From: Symbiodinium sp. CCMP2592
Taxonomy: Eukaryota > Sar > Dinophyceae > Suessiales > Symbiodiniaceae
Assembly (NCBI GenBank): GCA_905221615.1
Contig: CAJNDT010004624.1
Location: forward strand, 496,001 to 560,000
Reading direction: 5' to 3'
DNA: 64,000 nucleotides
In this document: positions 44,017 to 55,728 of the stretch, piece by piece
Layout of the letters: every line of letters begins with the position of its first letter
How positions within the stretch are numbered: the first letter of the stretch is position 1
The notes under the pieces: model-generated
Seen by the model: the letters and a program-made list of their open reading frames with translations, nothing else
Database searches by the model: none
What the model was told of the DNA's origin: nothing
Position numbers and translations under genes: made by a program

Positions 44017-46773
44017 GCCAGGACAGACGACCACTTTGAGGATCTGTGCCAAGGTCATCGTTTTTCCGACGTTGAGGGTTGCTGAGCTCCGCGGACCAAA
44101 ACAGCTCCGGCACGAGCTCAAGGCCTACCCGATACCTGAACATAGTCACCAAGTGGAAGCAGCTGGGTCCTGATGAAGAACCTGGACAAGACTACTACAT
44201 GAGCCGAAACTGTCAAGCCGCCGCACCATTAGGAAGCCACTGCAGGACTGCTCGGCGGACCAGCCCAGGAAAGCAAAAGTCAAGTGGCTTGGCACGATTC
44301 AGTTCGGCCGTGGCAAGACAAATCGAGACAAGTTCAGCTTGTTTTCCTACATTGGTCCTACAGCAAAGAGGTGTCGGAAGGTGATTCTTTTTGGTGCCAC
44401 AAGCCCATTTTTGGTTTGTTCGAAAACAAGGAGCTGCTCCGTGCCAGATGGCAGGGAGGTGGCACCACCCAGGCACGACAGGGATCCAAAACTTGGATCG
44501 AAAAGCCAAAGAGGGGCAAAGATGCTTGTATTCTGCTTTGGCTTGCTTCCAGACATTTGCCAAAGTGGTTCTCGCATACTCGAAGTGAAGGCAGAAGGCT
44601 AAGCAATTGCGAGCTTACACTTATAATTCGTAGTGATGTTAGCCACCGCGAAGAGGACCTACACAGTTGCTTCTGAAAGTCTAGAGGTGAGCAAACACTA
44701 ACACAGGAGTCTGATCACATGCCGGGCCTTCTCGAGATGCTTGGGGTGACATGCAAGCGAACCGCCGGACCCTGAGGATGTTGGACCTCCAGGCAGCAGC
44801 CAAGGAATGCTTCGCGGCAGCAGCCATTTTCATCTCCCCCATTCAGTTTTCTGCGACATCCTGTGAATTTGCTCTGGTTTTCACAGGATGGACTACCTGT
44901 CATGAGCCATGCGGTACAATCGGACAATCGGGCATGCCGGCGTCGACACAAGCATGTGCACCATGCAAGGCAAGCACTTGAGCGGCTGCCGAGCTGTCAC
45001 TGCGTTTGTTGGGACCGATTTCCAGCACCACGACTGCACAAATTCAACATCCATGGATGCATTGCTTGACACCCAACTTTGAGTGTGTGAAATCCGAGGA
45101 AGAACCAGGAATATGAGTTCCGCTTCGTGACTGGGCCCCTGGCTCTGTTTTCATCCTTCTTTGCTGTGCACGAAAACGGTCCTTGCCAATTGGCCAAGCC
45201 ATGAACAACAAACTTTCTGTTAAGTTCAGCGGACCAAGATCAACAAATGTGAATATGATAGACTGGAGACGTTTTTGGGGTAGATACTCGGACATGAAAG
45301 ACAAGACGCCCCCCATCATGCCAGCTGATCAAAGCCCCAAGTGCAAGACTTTCGAATCATAGAAGAGCTGGATTGTCTTGGTTTCACTAGCGTCGCAACA
45401 GGATAAAGCCTTGCACGGCGGATCCAGAATACCGAACAGTGCTGCTGCCCGCAGACTCAAAGGCAAGACGCTCGGACCTTTGCAAAACGCATTTTGCTAT
45501 TCTGGGGCCTCCTCAGCCGTCAGCTCGGTGCAATCTAAATTTTGCCTTGCAGTAGGAGGGCTGATGAATGTTCAGGGTCAAGGACATCAGGTTGCATTAA
45601 GCCGTCGATTCACAGGGCTTGAGTTCTTTCATTTCAGAAGTTGCAGTGCTGCGATGTGGACCAAAGCGGAAGTATTGCCGCATTGCGGCCTCTGAACGAG
45701 CATGTCTGAAACTACACCTTCGTCAGGGGTCGCTTCGTGGTCAATGGGGTGGTCCGGTACCGCTGGAAGTCTTGGCAGCGCAGGGAGCCACGCTGGCCCG
45801 GCACGCGAGAGTCGGTTCAGAGTTGTTCAGCGGGTTCTGGCCCAAAGGCTTGTAGTGTAGGACAGCAGTTGGCGATGCAAGACAGCTTAGCTTTGTGAGG
45901 ATTCTCAAGAGCGTATCACCTTTATCTGGACAGGCTGCCGAGGTAAATTTTCAAGAAAAGTTGCACGAGGGGTTGGCCGTGAGCTCGATTGCGGCGTTCG
46001 GCGTGGTTCTATCAGTGTCTCTGTTCCATCTTTGAGGTGCCGGAGAGCTCACCCCGCAACAACAGTTCCGGGCCTTCAAACAAGTCGTCGACCTGTGGCA
46101 CAGATCAAAGCGCCTGAGCCTTTGGAACTTAGACCCACGCCGTACTTGACACAGACGCAACGATATTGCGACATCGCAAATCCCTAACCAGCAAAAGCCC
46201 TGCGCTTCATGGAAGGTGCGGGAGAATCCGCCGATCGCAAAGTTCGACGGCTTTCTCTCCGAAATCTGTCTTGCACTGGGCCGAAGATAGAAGTAACGCA
46301 CGGCTCCTGTACCTTTGAGCTTGCCAGTTGTGCCAGCGATACATCGTCACGGGCGGAATACCTTTCCGCCTCGCATCATGTCCCACGTTGTGGAATTTCT
46401 CATGCCCCTTTGAAGTGAAGAGTATTTGCATGGGCTGGGTTGGTTTTGCCTCTTGCTTCCCGGAGTCGAGCCTACACCCCTTGAGCCGAAGAGATGTCCG
46501 ACCTGAACGGAAGTATCCTGAGGGCAAGAACTGCACTCCCTCTAGCCCTCGCTCCAAGGGTTACGGCCTCAGCCTACCAGCTTCCATCCAAGGATGACGA
46601 GATCCAGCATATCATGGAGCTGGCTCGCCCGCGCTTTGTCAGGTCCACCACGGGCATGACCTACGACACTTGGCCTTGCTTTGTGAATGTCGGCGCGAGG
46701 CTAAGCCCAATCCGGGCATCCCAGTCTCTGAGATCCGAAATCGAAAGCAGGGATTCTTTTGCATCATCTGCTC
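44017..46773. other. No gene recognised; may contain later exons of the secreted protein
   Basis: Several overlapping frames at 44079-44680 on both strands compete with one another and show no motif. A frame at 46494-46802 (102 codons) runs into the transporter duplication but has no counterpart near copy 1. Confidence 0.35.
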
Positions 46774-46835
46774 TGCAAGGGTGCCCTGGCTCAAAACCTT
46801 GAGAGTTTGGTTTTTGGCAGCCCATGTCCGCAGCC

Positions 46836-48584
46836 ATGTCTGTACCGGCCGCTGCGGAACAGGAGTCGGAGAACACAAATATCAGCAAACCCGGCTCATA
46901 CCTCTCCCAGTGCACCACGCTGGCTGGGGATTCCTGCGCGGAAGAGCTTAGTCCTGGCCGTCGCCGGCGCCGGGAGATATCGGCCATCAAACCCGATGTC
47001 GAGAATGCCCTAGAGGTGCAGCCTGAGTGCCATGCAGTCAGCATTTGGACCTGTAAGTCCATGGGTATCGTGGTGGGGGGCTTCCTTCTAGCGTTCCTGA
47101 CTGCAATTTGTTCGGCTGTCCCATATGGATTCTTCCTTGGCTACATGGGGCTGGATTCATACGTAATATCTTCCATTACGCAGCTGATGCAGCTTCCACA
47201 CGTGTTGCTTCTTCCGTTCGGCTTTCTCACGGATTGTTGCCCGATTCGGGGCAAGCACCGGAAGCCTTATTTCGTGGCATCATGGTGCCTTGCCGGTTCT
47301 GCTCTTCTTGCCATGGCTTTAAAGCCACTGCCTGCTCCCTTCTACTGCCAGAACGAGGATGGCAGCTACAACTTTATGGTCCCTCCATGTAACCCGAGCA
47401 TCCGCACCGAGAAGAACTGGTACGTGTTCTGGTTATTCATCCTGACAGCAGGCATCCAGCTTGGCATCGCGGCCGGTGAGGGTCTCCTGCTTGAGTACTC
47501 GCAGCGTGAGCCGGTTGAACGCCGAGGGCACATCAAGGCGGAAATGACTATGGTGTCCACAGCCGGGGCCTTGGCCGCCACTGTGGTCGTTGGCGTGCTC
47601 ATGAACAGCAAGCCCTACCTGGGGACGTTTGATTGGGGGTTCTCCTTCAGCGGTCTCATGGCCTTTTGCTTCGTTCTGGTTGTCTTCATGATCCCGCTCT
47701 CTGTTTGTTGTGTGTACGAGCTCCCGAAACCCAGGCAATGCGCGGACCAAACCTCCTGCCATGCCCATGTAAAGTCTTCGTGGGAGCTGGTCCAGAAGAA
47801 CTCGTTCTCGAACCTCCTTTTCTTTGCATTCTTGGTGCAGCTGCTTTTTTCAATAACAACCACCGCCGGGCCAATGGTGAGGAGCCGATGGGCCGAGGTC
47901 AAAGTCCTGCAGCAACAAACGTTTGGCCTTGCAGGGCTGGTTGTCATGATGCTGGCGACCTGGATCTACAAGGTTTGCCTGCTCCAGTCCAGCTGGCGAA
48001 AGGCCGTCTTCGTCTCAGTCGTTGCCATCATTGTCTTCGATGCAATCCCGACATTCCTCACCATTTTCGGCGTCGTCCGCAACCCGTATTTCTACCTCGG
48101 TGAAGACGTCCTTGGCAGTATCCCCAAAGCCGCACTCCAGTTGGTGTCCAATTTGATGATCATCGAACTTGCTGAGCCGGGTCGGGAGGGGCTGTGCTTC
48201 GGCCTCATCAATACGTTCCAGAGCTCGAGTACACCCTTTGGGGCAGTTGTGAGCAATCAAATCTTCGGACTTTTCAGCCCGAACCTATCCATGCTTGAGA
48301 ACTACGTTGCAGACACTAGCACCTTCCGCTCTACAGTTGCCTGGTCCTATGTGCTCAGCTATGGCAGCTCCCTGATTGCTTTGTTTTTGCTGCCCATGAT
48401 CCCCTGGCAGAAGAAGGATGCTCAGAGGCGAAAGAAAGAATCAGGCTCCAGCTCTGTCAAGGCCACATTGGTCATTGTGATCCCGGCCTTGTGCCTCATG
48501 TACGGAATCATGGTTCTGCTTCTGACCAGCCAAGAAGAGACGGCTTGCCTCAAGTGGATCGGTGGCCATGGCTGCGGAAACTAG
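46836..48584 (+). CDS. BT1/folate-biopterin-type MFS transporter, copy 2
   Basis: This intronless frame of 582 residues counts from the ATG at 46836, the position shared with copy 1; an in-frame ATG at 46824 would add four residues (MSAA). It carries the same signatures as copy 1: GFLTDCCPIRGKHRKPYF, about 12 membrane segments, and GLCFGLINTFQSSSTPFGAV. Most changes from copy 1 lie in the cytosolic N-terminus and are otherwise scattered. An 18-bp insertion adds GRRRRR-type residues (five consecutive Arg codons) before EISAIKPD, which could add a basic trafficking or binding signal. The retained open frame with mostly conservative changes argues that both copies are functional. Substrate unknown. 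Confidence 0.85.
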   Translation: MSVPAAAEQESENTNISKPGSYLSQCTTLAGDSCAEELSPGRRRRREISAIKPDVENALEVQPECHAVSIWTCKSMGIVVGGFLLAFLTAICSAVPYGFFLGYMGLDSYVISSITQLMQLPHVLLLPFGFLTDCCPIRGKHRKPYFVASWCLAGSALLAMALKPLPAPFYCQNEDGSYNFMVPPCNPSIRTEKNWYVFWLFILTAGIQLGIAAGEGLLLEYSQREPVERRGHIKAEMTMVSTAGALAATVVVGVLMNSKPYLGTFDWGFSFSGLMAFCFVLVVFMIPLSVCCVYELPKPRQCADQTSCHAHVKSSWELVQKNSFSNLLFFAFLVQLLFSITTTAGPMVRSRWAEVKVLQQQTFGLAGLVVMMLATWIYKVCLLQSSWRKAVFVSVVAIIVFDAIPTFLTIFGVVRNPYFYLGEDVLGSIPKAALQLVSNLMIIELAEPGREGLCFGLINTFQSSSTPFGAVVSNQIFGLFSPNLSMLENYVADTSTFRSTVAWSYVLSYGSSLIALFLLPMIPWQKKDAQRRKKESGSSSVKATLVIVIPALCLMYGIMVLLLTSQEETACLKWIGGHGCGN

Positions 48585-48669
48585 CTACCAAGACTTGCAC
48601 CCTTCTTCAGTCTTCAGTTCGGACGAATTCCCTTCGGTGCGACTCTGTCAGCTGGGCGGGTGGGAAAAG

Positions 48670-48798
48670 TTACCAGGACTGTGGAGCAGTCTGGAACTTC
48701 TGACCAGCCAAGAAGACCTGACACAGCTTCCCTCCAGTGGATCGGTGGCCAAGGCTGCGAAAGCTAAGTACCAAGACTTGTGGAGCAGTCTGGAATTT
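48670..48798 (+). repeat. Tandem partial copy of the transporter's 3' end (copy 2)
   Basis: The block repeats the terminal coding segment (CTGACCAGCCAAGAAGA, then GTGGATCGGTGGCCAAGGC) after the stop codon, flanked by ACCARGACTKTGGAGCAGTC words. This matches 21870-21996, so the internal repeat predates the duplication. Confidence 0.8.
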
Positions 48799-49152
48799 AT
48801 CTCGATCGTACCATGTGTGCCCCAAGAAGTAAGCAGCATGCACGTGAATTTATGAGTGCGGCCAAGTCAACCGCTGCACACTTCCATTCCATCTCCATAC
48901 GGAGTGCGGCCAAGAAACCGCGTCAATTCTGTGCAAGGATGTACCTGAAGATACAAAATCTCGGTGCACATAGTTCCGTTTTATGTTGCTACTTCGACTT
49001 GGGTATTGCCAATTGAGCATCTCACGTCTAATCTCTGAAACGAGTTCCTGAGTTGGATGCAAGCTACACCTTGCATCATTGTTGCCGTGAGCTGTTTGGA
49101 GAACGCTCCTTCCCGTCGCACACTTCGGCCTCAGCACGAGTTCAAAACAGAA

Positions 49153-50324
49153 AGAATAGCAGATGGAGTTCTTCTGTTTGTTTTTCTTGAAGCTTGCCGA
49201 TGCACATACTGGTAGACAAGTCTGCTTCGATCTCTGTGCTAAATGAGGACTCCGGTGACAGCCGGACTTCAGAAACGGCCTGGCTCAACGCGCAACAGGA
49301 CTCTGGGTCGCTGACCGCCGGGATGCAGTTGCTGCGGGGTGCCAGGGCTGACTTGTAAGCTGAGCTTCCGGCACTCTGACCTGGGGACAGCTTCCTAGAG
49401 CCTACACATGGAACACCACGCGAAGCACGGGCGTCCGCAGTCCGCACAGGCGAATTCTTTAAACAACGGGGGAGTAATTTCGGAATAATTGACGATAAGC
49501 CTCAGCCATCCTCAGCCTTCGATGCGCCCTTCTTACGGCGCCGGTCTTACTTCGAGGCTTCATCCGGCTGTCGGCATGCGGAGACTGCTAGCCTGCTATG
49601 CAAGGACATGCTTTGCAAGCCACATCATCGCCGAAGTTCAGAATGTTAAGCCTTGCGAGAGGGGAGTGCGATCCCTCCCTGCGATGCAGTGCTAGAGTTT
49701 AGCGTTCGCCGTGGAAGGATTCAAATGATGCGATTCTGGCGAACATCACCGCTCGCATCACTGAGCTCACGCGACTGCCGCATGAGCACATGGAGCCTTT
49801 CCAGGCATTGAGCGTGTGCGAGCAAACCAGTTGCGATGTCTAGATGTGACCATGCAGTCGAGCAAGCTATCCAAACAGCGAGAACACAGCAGTAACAATC
49901 ATCCCGCTCTTTACGAACAGGTCGCCGCGAAGTTGCCTGGCAAATTTGCGAGCCTCTAGACATCCTGACACTGCTTGCCTTCTTAATCTTCAGTACAAAA
50001 CATCTCACACAGCCCCGCCAAAAACCACACTATGGTTTTGCTGGTGCGGCAAGCACGATCGCGCTCCTGTCCTTCATACATCGGAGCCAAATCGCGGCAG
50101 GCTTCGGTTCGAGCCTAGCACTAGGCGCCTTACAAGGTCGGTTTGTGCATTCTGGAGATAATTTGCAAGCATGGTCGTCGCCTGTATGGGGTATGTGGGT
50201 CTGTCATTGTCATGTAGGCACGGTCGCAGTGCAGGTCGTCCGTTACCAAGCTGGTCAGTTCTTCCAAGGCCACCAGGCCGCTCGGGTGCTTTGCAATGCT
50301 TATATGGACCACCCCTCGAACCCA
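49153..50324. other. No gene recognised
   Basis: Short frames only, none with a motif. No notable repeats were seen. Confidence 0.45.
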
Positions 50325-50425
50325 GGAGTTTCCGAAAAAAAGGGGTGCCTTGCTTTGGGTCCTTCTAAAAAGGATCCTACTAATTAGGGTATTATATACG
50401 GGTCCCCAATTTTCGGAAACCCCCA
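50325..50425. mobile_element. ~100-bp inverted-repeat (MITE-like) element
   Basis: The left arm GGAGTTTCCGAAAAAAAGGG and the right arm CCCCAATTTTCGGAAACCCC are inverted copies sharing an uninterrupted GTTTCCGAAAA/TTTTCGGAAAC core plus a G4/C4 block. The interior holds smaller inverted words (GGGTCCTT and AAGGATCC) and a TAATTAGGGTATTATATA segment. A target-site duplication is not evident. Confidence 0.6.
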
Positions 50426-52508
50426 ACTGTGAATGCTAGGCACTGTCGTGGCCGGAGGTAGGATCCAGAAGTGACGGTCCAAAAAGGGCAAAGAGTGAGA
50501 ACAGGAGAAGGTTCTGAACAAATACGGGTAATGGTAGGCGCCTACAGCTCCAGAATGTTTGTGGACCTTTTTCTTGCAGCAAACAACCCGATATGCGTGG
50601 AAGGACTACTTGGACGCACAAGAGGAGCAGGTGTGTGGCGACTTGTCAGAAGTGTAGGCAGAGACGTGGCACACCACATCATCATACGGCCGTTTCTTTG
50701 CAAAGTCTTTCTTCTGTCATATGCACATGTGGTTTGAGAGGTGCAGCTCGCAAAAAACGACAGGGTTTCTGCCTGACGCTGTCTTTCAGACCCCAGGAAT
50801 GGAACATGGGTCACTTGATGTTTCATGGACCTGTAAGGTGGGCGAGTTGGAACCTTCTTCATGTATCTGAACGATGTACCTGAAGGAGATGGGGCAAGTT
50901 GCTGATTTCAATCGCAAATGATCAGATTCGAGAGGCAGCAACATGGCTTCGGCTCAGATCCTGTCCTTCAAACCACTCGCCAAACGCCGCAGATGTACGA
51001 GAGCTGCAGGCTGCATGATTCTCCTTTGCAGGAGGTGAGACCCACTTTTCCAAGTGGGACTTGACAATCACGCCTCGGACGCTTGGTGCACGGGCACGGC
51101 CACACCTCCGCAGGTTGGTTTTTACTTGAGCTCTGTGGTTCACAGGGTTCTCACAGGATGGGCATCCTGCAGAAGCCGGCTTTCTGGCCTGGCAGTCGGC
51201 CACACAAAGATACCGACATGTTTCCAAGAAATGCAGCAGATAGGCGTCCACGACAACTGCAACGAAAGGCAGGAACAGCCGCACTGCTTGTGTGCTTGTG
51301 CATGTGTGTGTTTGTCATTCAGGAAAGGCTTGGCTCTTCTTTGGTGGAACGTCAATTACACAGCCCTCCAGCATGGCATTTTCGGATGCTTCGTCTGCAG
51401 ATGTCCGTCTCGGTCTTCTCTCGAGCCAGAGTCAGTTCGTGAGTCGTTTCTCCTAGTTTAGTGAAAGGCCGTTTGCGTTGGGTCAGTGTCCGATGCATGT
51501 GCTGGCTGTGGGGACTTTTTGTTTGCACTGTCGGATGAAGATGCGAAATCGATTGGAGCTGTTTGTGAATGTCATCCCATCAGCCCCCATTCAGCTAGGT
51601 CCACATAGGTTGTGAAGGCATGCAGGGCACAACGTTGTTTCTAGCTCGAAAGTCCTTTTAGATGTGTTCAAGGCGGCACAAAGGACGAGGACGCCTGGCA
51701 CCAGTCCCTTCCAGTGGTAGAGGGTGAAAAGCCGTGGCCTTAGGCATGCTTCTTACTTCGAGGCACCCCTGCCTGCAGAAGCTGTGGAGAAACTCTCAGC
51801 ATGCTTTAACCGGGCCCACCGCAGCGCTTCCAGGTTTGAAGCATTGAGCACACGGAGAGGCATGAGTCACTTCTGTATGATTCTGAGGTGGGTTGTCAAT
51901 CGCTGGCTCCACCCGTATGACTTCCTGACGCCCTACTTCGAGGGAAAGCTAAGATGAGCTCGCCGAGCGGAAAATCGCTGTTTTGCATTGCTGGGATGCA
52001 GCTGCTCTTCACATGCACCATGTGTTTGTGTTTGTGTGTGTGTGCATATGTATGTAATTAAGTATGTATGACAATGTACATATGGGTAGTGTGCGTTAGT
52101 GCGCGCCTAGGAGCATTCGTTTGTGTTGATCCATGCTACCTTCGCTTCGGTCAGGCGGCTGCAGAGGTTAAAGTTGGCAAGCAAGTTACGTTTGTCTGCT
52201 GCATCTCTGGGTTGCAGTGCAACTCAAACCTAGATCGCCGCATCTTTCCGCCTGCCAGGAGGAGCTCGCCGGCAAAGATGACCAGTTCCTCGAAAGGACA
52301 CCGCTTGAGCAATTGCTAAGATTGCTGGTGCATGAAGGCTCGGTGCGCACCTGGTGGCCTGCCCGCTTTGTTTATTTTTGGCTCGGTAAAAGGGCTATCT
52401 ATGCGACCAGGCCCGCTCCCAGATCTTGAAAGCTCCACAGAGGTCACTAGGCCACTCAGTGGCTGTCTATCGTCCCGTAGACCCTCCCAGACCACACTCC
52501 ACCTTGAG
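50426..52508. other. No gene firmly recognised; possible upstream exons of the TIR-like gene
   Basis: A (TG)n/TATG tract lies at about 52021-52075. A frame at 52217-52429 includes EELAGKDDQFLERTPLEQLL, which could be an N-terminal coiled segment. The frame of the next gene stays open upstream to 52332, so its start could be earlier than chosen. Confidence 0.35.
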
Positions 52509-54979
52509 ATGCCGCTTGGGGGTGCTGGCTTCATCCGCCTGCAGAGCCCAGATGCATTCGATGAAGTCCTTGAGTCGGGAAATTATCGCAGCATCAGCGC
52601 GCAGCAATTGCTGTCGGGCTCCTTGGCAATCATAGAGAGCTCCATGCTAATGCCTAGAGAGGGAGCCGTTGTTAGCCTGGCATGCCGGGTTAAGACAGCT
52701 CTCGATCCTTCGGGCTTGCGGCCAGGTCACGGAAGTATTTTCGATGACACCCTATTCAGCCTTTTCGCGGCAAGCGGAAGTCCTGCACGCCGCTTTCCTA
52801 CGAGAGAGGAGGTCCAAATGGCAGGCGACTCGCTGTTCCAGAAGTCTAGAGAGGCAGGCCACGTGGACTTTTTCATCAGCCACTCCTGGAAAGCAGAGAG
52901 GTGGAGCAAGTTTCTGGCACTCTGCATGCCACCCGGCACCCGTACGGTATCCTCTCACCTGCGAGCATTGTAAGTGCGCAGGGTCTCTGCGCATTGCAAT
53001 CTGAGGTTCTTCAACCTGACACTAGCGATCAAGTGCTCTTTTGCCATGTGGTGCGCCGCGGCCGTGGCCTTGATTGCTTCCACTGGCTGGACATCACTGG
53101 GCGGCAGTTACTTCAACTTTCCTTGCCTTGTGTGCTTACCTATGGCCACTTTCTTCATCATGTTCTTCTGGGGACAGCAAATCTCTGCTGGACTTTGGTC
53201 CCCCACAGTGTGGCTGGATAGGTTCTGTATTCACCAGACAGACCTTGAGAGGAAGCAGCAACAGATCGTATCCCTTCCCGTTTTCGTTGCACGCTCCTCT
53301 CGAATGCTGCTTCTTTGGGATGACGCTCGCTTGCCAGGGTCAATCATACTGTAGGTTTCGGGTTAGTGCTTCGAATCCCAAAAGAGAGAGACGAAACCTG
53401 TTAACGTTTGTCTTCTTGGTATTCTAGCGCCGGCGATACCTAAAATTGTCAACTTCTGAAATGTTCTCAAAAAAACACAACGTCGTTTTTCGTCTACAAC
53501 AACAACAGGATACCTACTTCGACAGGCTTTGGTGCCACTTAGAGCTTGCCACCTTCGCATGCTACGGAGGTGCGGAAAAGGTGGATGTGGTTCCGCTGTG
53601 GCTGGCCCCGTGGCTGCTCGCTTCGATCCTTTCGCACCTCCTCAGCGTGACCTTTCTTGAGCTGCTGGAGCATGCGTTCCCGAGTTGGAGCGCCCAGTGG
53701 TTACCTGGCATCCTCAGTGTGTTGGAGTCACACTTCGGGGACAACCAGGCCCTACAGAAGTTCGCTGCTATGTGGGTTATCGGGATGACTTCCAGCATCA
53801 TTGCGCTCCCTGTGTCGATCCCAAGCTTCTTCGCATTCCGCCTGAAGCTACACAGTCACCAGTTGATGCTGAGTCAGATGGCCAGCTTCGACGTACGTGC
53901 TGCGAGCTGCACTGTGCCGGCCGACCGGAGCGCGGTCGAGCAACAGGTGCAGCAGCTATTCAGAAGTGATTCGGGAAGCCGACACCAGCTTCTTGATGAG
54001 GGGGAGGCCGGCATTGCGAATGGCGGGCTGGGGAATCTTAGACGTAGGTCGGCCACAGAGGCAACAGAGACTGCTATCTCCACCTGAATCCGAGTTTCCA
54101 ATCTGATGCAAGGGTCCCACATGCCAGTACATCAGAAAAGAGGGGGAACGGAGATCCGAGGTTCCTGCATCTAGCTCATCCTAGGCAATCTTGTGTTGAC
54201 GGCGTTCCCTCGAACCTTTGTTGCGCAGGTCCATCTTCAGAGATTTCTGGCACCTTGGGATCCACTTGACGGCTTCAACACTTATGTGAGGGGAACTCTG
54301 CGCGAGGCTGTCATTGCGCAAATCGGAAACGAGCTGGAGGTGCCTTGGCACACCTGCATGACTGCGATCCTCCCCATGATCCTTTATTCTTCTGTGAATA
54401 TTCTCGGGTGTGACAATGGATCATGCGAAGAATCTGCTCGGGTTTCAGGCTACAGCTCAGTGTTTCAGTACATGGAGGTCCAAGTGGTGGCTTGGGCACT
54501 TTCCCTCGTCACTTGCTACGTCTTGATCTTCCCCGTCCTTCTCAGGATGGTGAAGTTCGTTGTCTCATGCGGAAGCGGTAGCTATCCGTTGCAATGTGTG
54601 CTGGCTGGCATTTGGTGCCCGCTGGCCTTCGAATACTGCTACTTTTGCGTCAGCTTGACCTGGGGCTCGATCGTGTCTCTCGTCCAGTGCCTCGGGTTTT
54701 TTTGAGGGGGCCTGTAGAGGTTCTCTAAGGGTTAGAACTATTCCTGATGGGTTGAATTCCGTTGTGTTCGTGACTTGGTGTTGTAGATTTTCAACACAGC
54801 CTAGGAACTACTCAAGAGTTCAACTGATTATCTCCCTGGCGATCATGACCGGCCTGGTGGCACAGGTCATCTTCTTATTTTGCGGCTATACGATGCCCCG
54901 CAGGCAGCATGTTTCGTGCCGCTGTGTGACCCGAGAGGCAACGGGCCCGGGCCCCATGGCACAATTACAGCATGCGTAG
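52509..54979 (+). CDS. TIR-like domain protein with ~8 membrane segments, five exons
   Basis: Inferred exons: 52509-52927, 53006-53324, 53509-54006, 54229-54674, 54805-54979, in phase, 618 residues ending at TAG. Donors are GC, GC, GC and GT, and every acceptor is AG|G. Sequence landmarks in order: VDFFISHSWKAERWSKFLAL (start of a TIR/SEFIR-like fold); two hydrophobic segments (around MWCAAAVALIASTGW and MATFFIMFFWG); VWLDRFCIHQTD; LPVFVARSSRMLLLWDD; and FDRLWCHLELATF, matching the W-C-x-x-E-L helix that carries the catalytic Glu in NAD-cleaving TIR domains. Six further hydrophobic stretches follow up to IISLAIMTGLVAQVIFLF. Likely a membrane signalling protein whose TIR-like domain faces one side. 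Whether it cleaves NAD is unknown. The start is uncertain; upstream exons may exist, and the last exon's tail is poorly supported. Confidence 0.72.
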
Positions 54980-55345
54980 CTTGCCCATCGTGAAAGAAAT
55001 CATGACGGATGACGCGGGGTGAACAGTGAAGGCCGGGAATGTTCAGAAACACTTTGTGATGACAACAGCGATGACCGCAATGAAACTGACGCTGAAACTG
55101 CTGCTGCTGCGGGTGCCCCACGACAGCGAATACCATTGCGCCGGCCAATCCTTCTTGAACACTTCGATATCTAAGAACGTCGTCGGAAACCCCACTAAAC
55201 TCTGAAACCCATGAACCCTGCGGAGTCCCATGACGACATTACCATTACACGAATCCCTTCCAAAACCCATGAAAAACCTTTGCATTTCGCAGATTTCTTA
55301 CATGGGGTGTAAACGTGGTGTAATGTGGGCGGTTGTGGCAGCGCG
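54980..55345. other. No gene recognised
   Basis: Downstream flank of the TIR-like gene. A slightly GC-poor stretch with GCTGCTGCTGC near 55098 and no motif-bearing frame. Confidence 0.4.
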
Positions 55346-55483
55346 GGGTCAAAACAACAGACGGGGCTCCAGTTTTTATCCCTACCATCAGGTAGAGACA
55401 AAGTCCTGATTTCAACTGGGCCTTTGTGTCTACCTGCCGCTACGAGAGACAAAAACTAAAGCCCCGTTTGTTGTTTTGACCCG
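55346..55483. mobile_element. 138-bp foldback element
   Basis: Arms of about 60 bp are inverted copies. They start GGGTCAAAACAACAGACGGG on the left and end with the complementary GTTTGTTGTTTTGACCC on the right. Near the centre, GGTAGAGACAAAG pairs with CTTTGTGTCTACC, leaving a loop of about 16 bp. The outer ~28 bp and the innermost 13 bp are nearly perfect and the middle is diverged. A half copy lies at 55813-55865. Confidence 0.7.
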
Positions 55484-55642
55484 CTCCCAGCCTACACCGG
55501 ATTTCTATCATGGGGCAGATGCTGTGTAAACCATGGCCTGCATTCCCCAAAAACTCTACAGGCACCCTATGCGGTCGCCGGAAGCATTCCCAACTGTTTC
55601 TGATCAACGTAAGTTACGGGTTGCCTTTTTTGTCTGTACCAA

Positions 55643-55689
55643 CCACAAGAACAAGAACAAGAACAAGAACAACAACAACAACAACAACA

Positions 55690-55727
<38 letters not shown>
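55643..55727. repeat. (ACAAGA)n-(ACA)n-(CTA)n microsatellite
   Basis: AACAAG units change to AAC and then to CTA units. It gives Asn/Tyr/Thr homopolymer frames that should not be called genes. Confidence 0.9.

Positions 55728-55728
<1 letters not shown>

Larger units (their letters stand above)
46774..49152 (+). repeat. Duplicated ~2.4-kb unit, copy 2 (transporter plus flanks)
   Basis: This is the partner of 19994-22378, in the same orientation and about 26.8 kb downstream. Flanking sequence outside these limits is unrelated between the two copies. Confidence 0.85.

Noticed and set aside
53369-53390. GCTTCGAATCCC, similar to a tRNA T-loop
   Set aside because: No acceptor, D or anticodon arm fits around it; it lies in an intron of the TIR-like gene.
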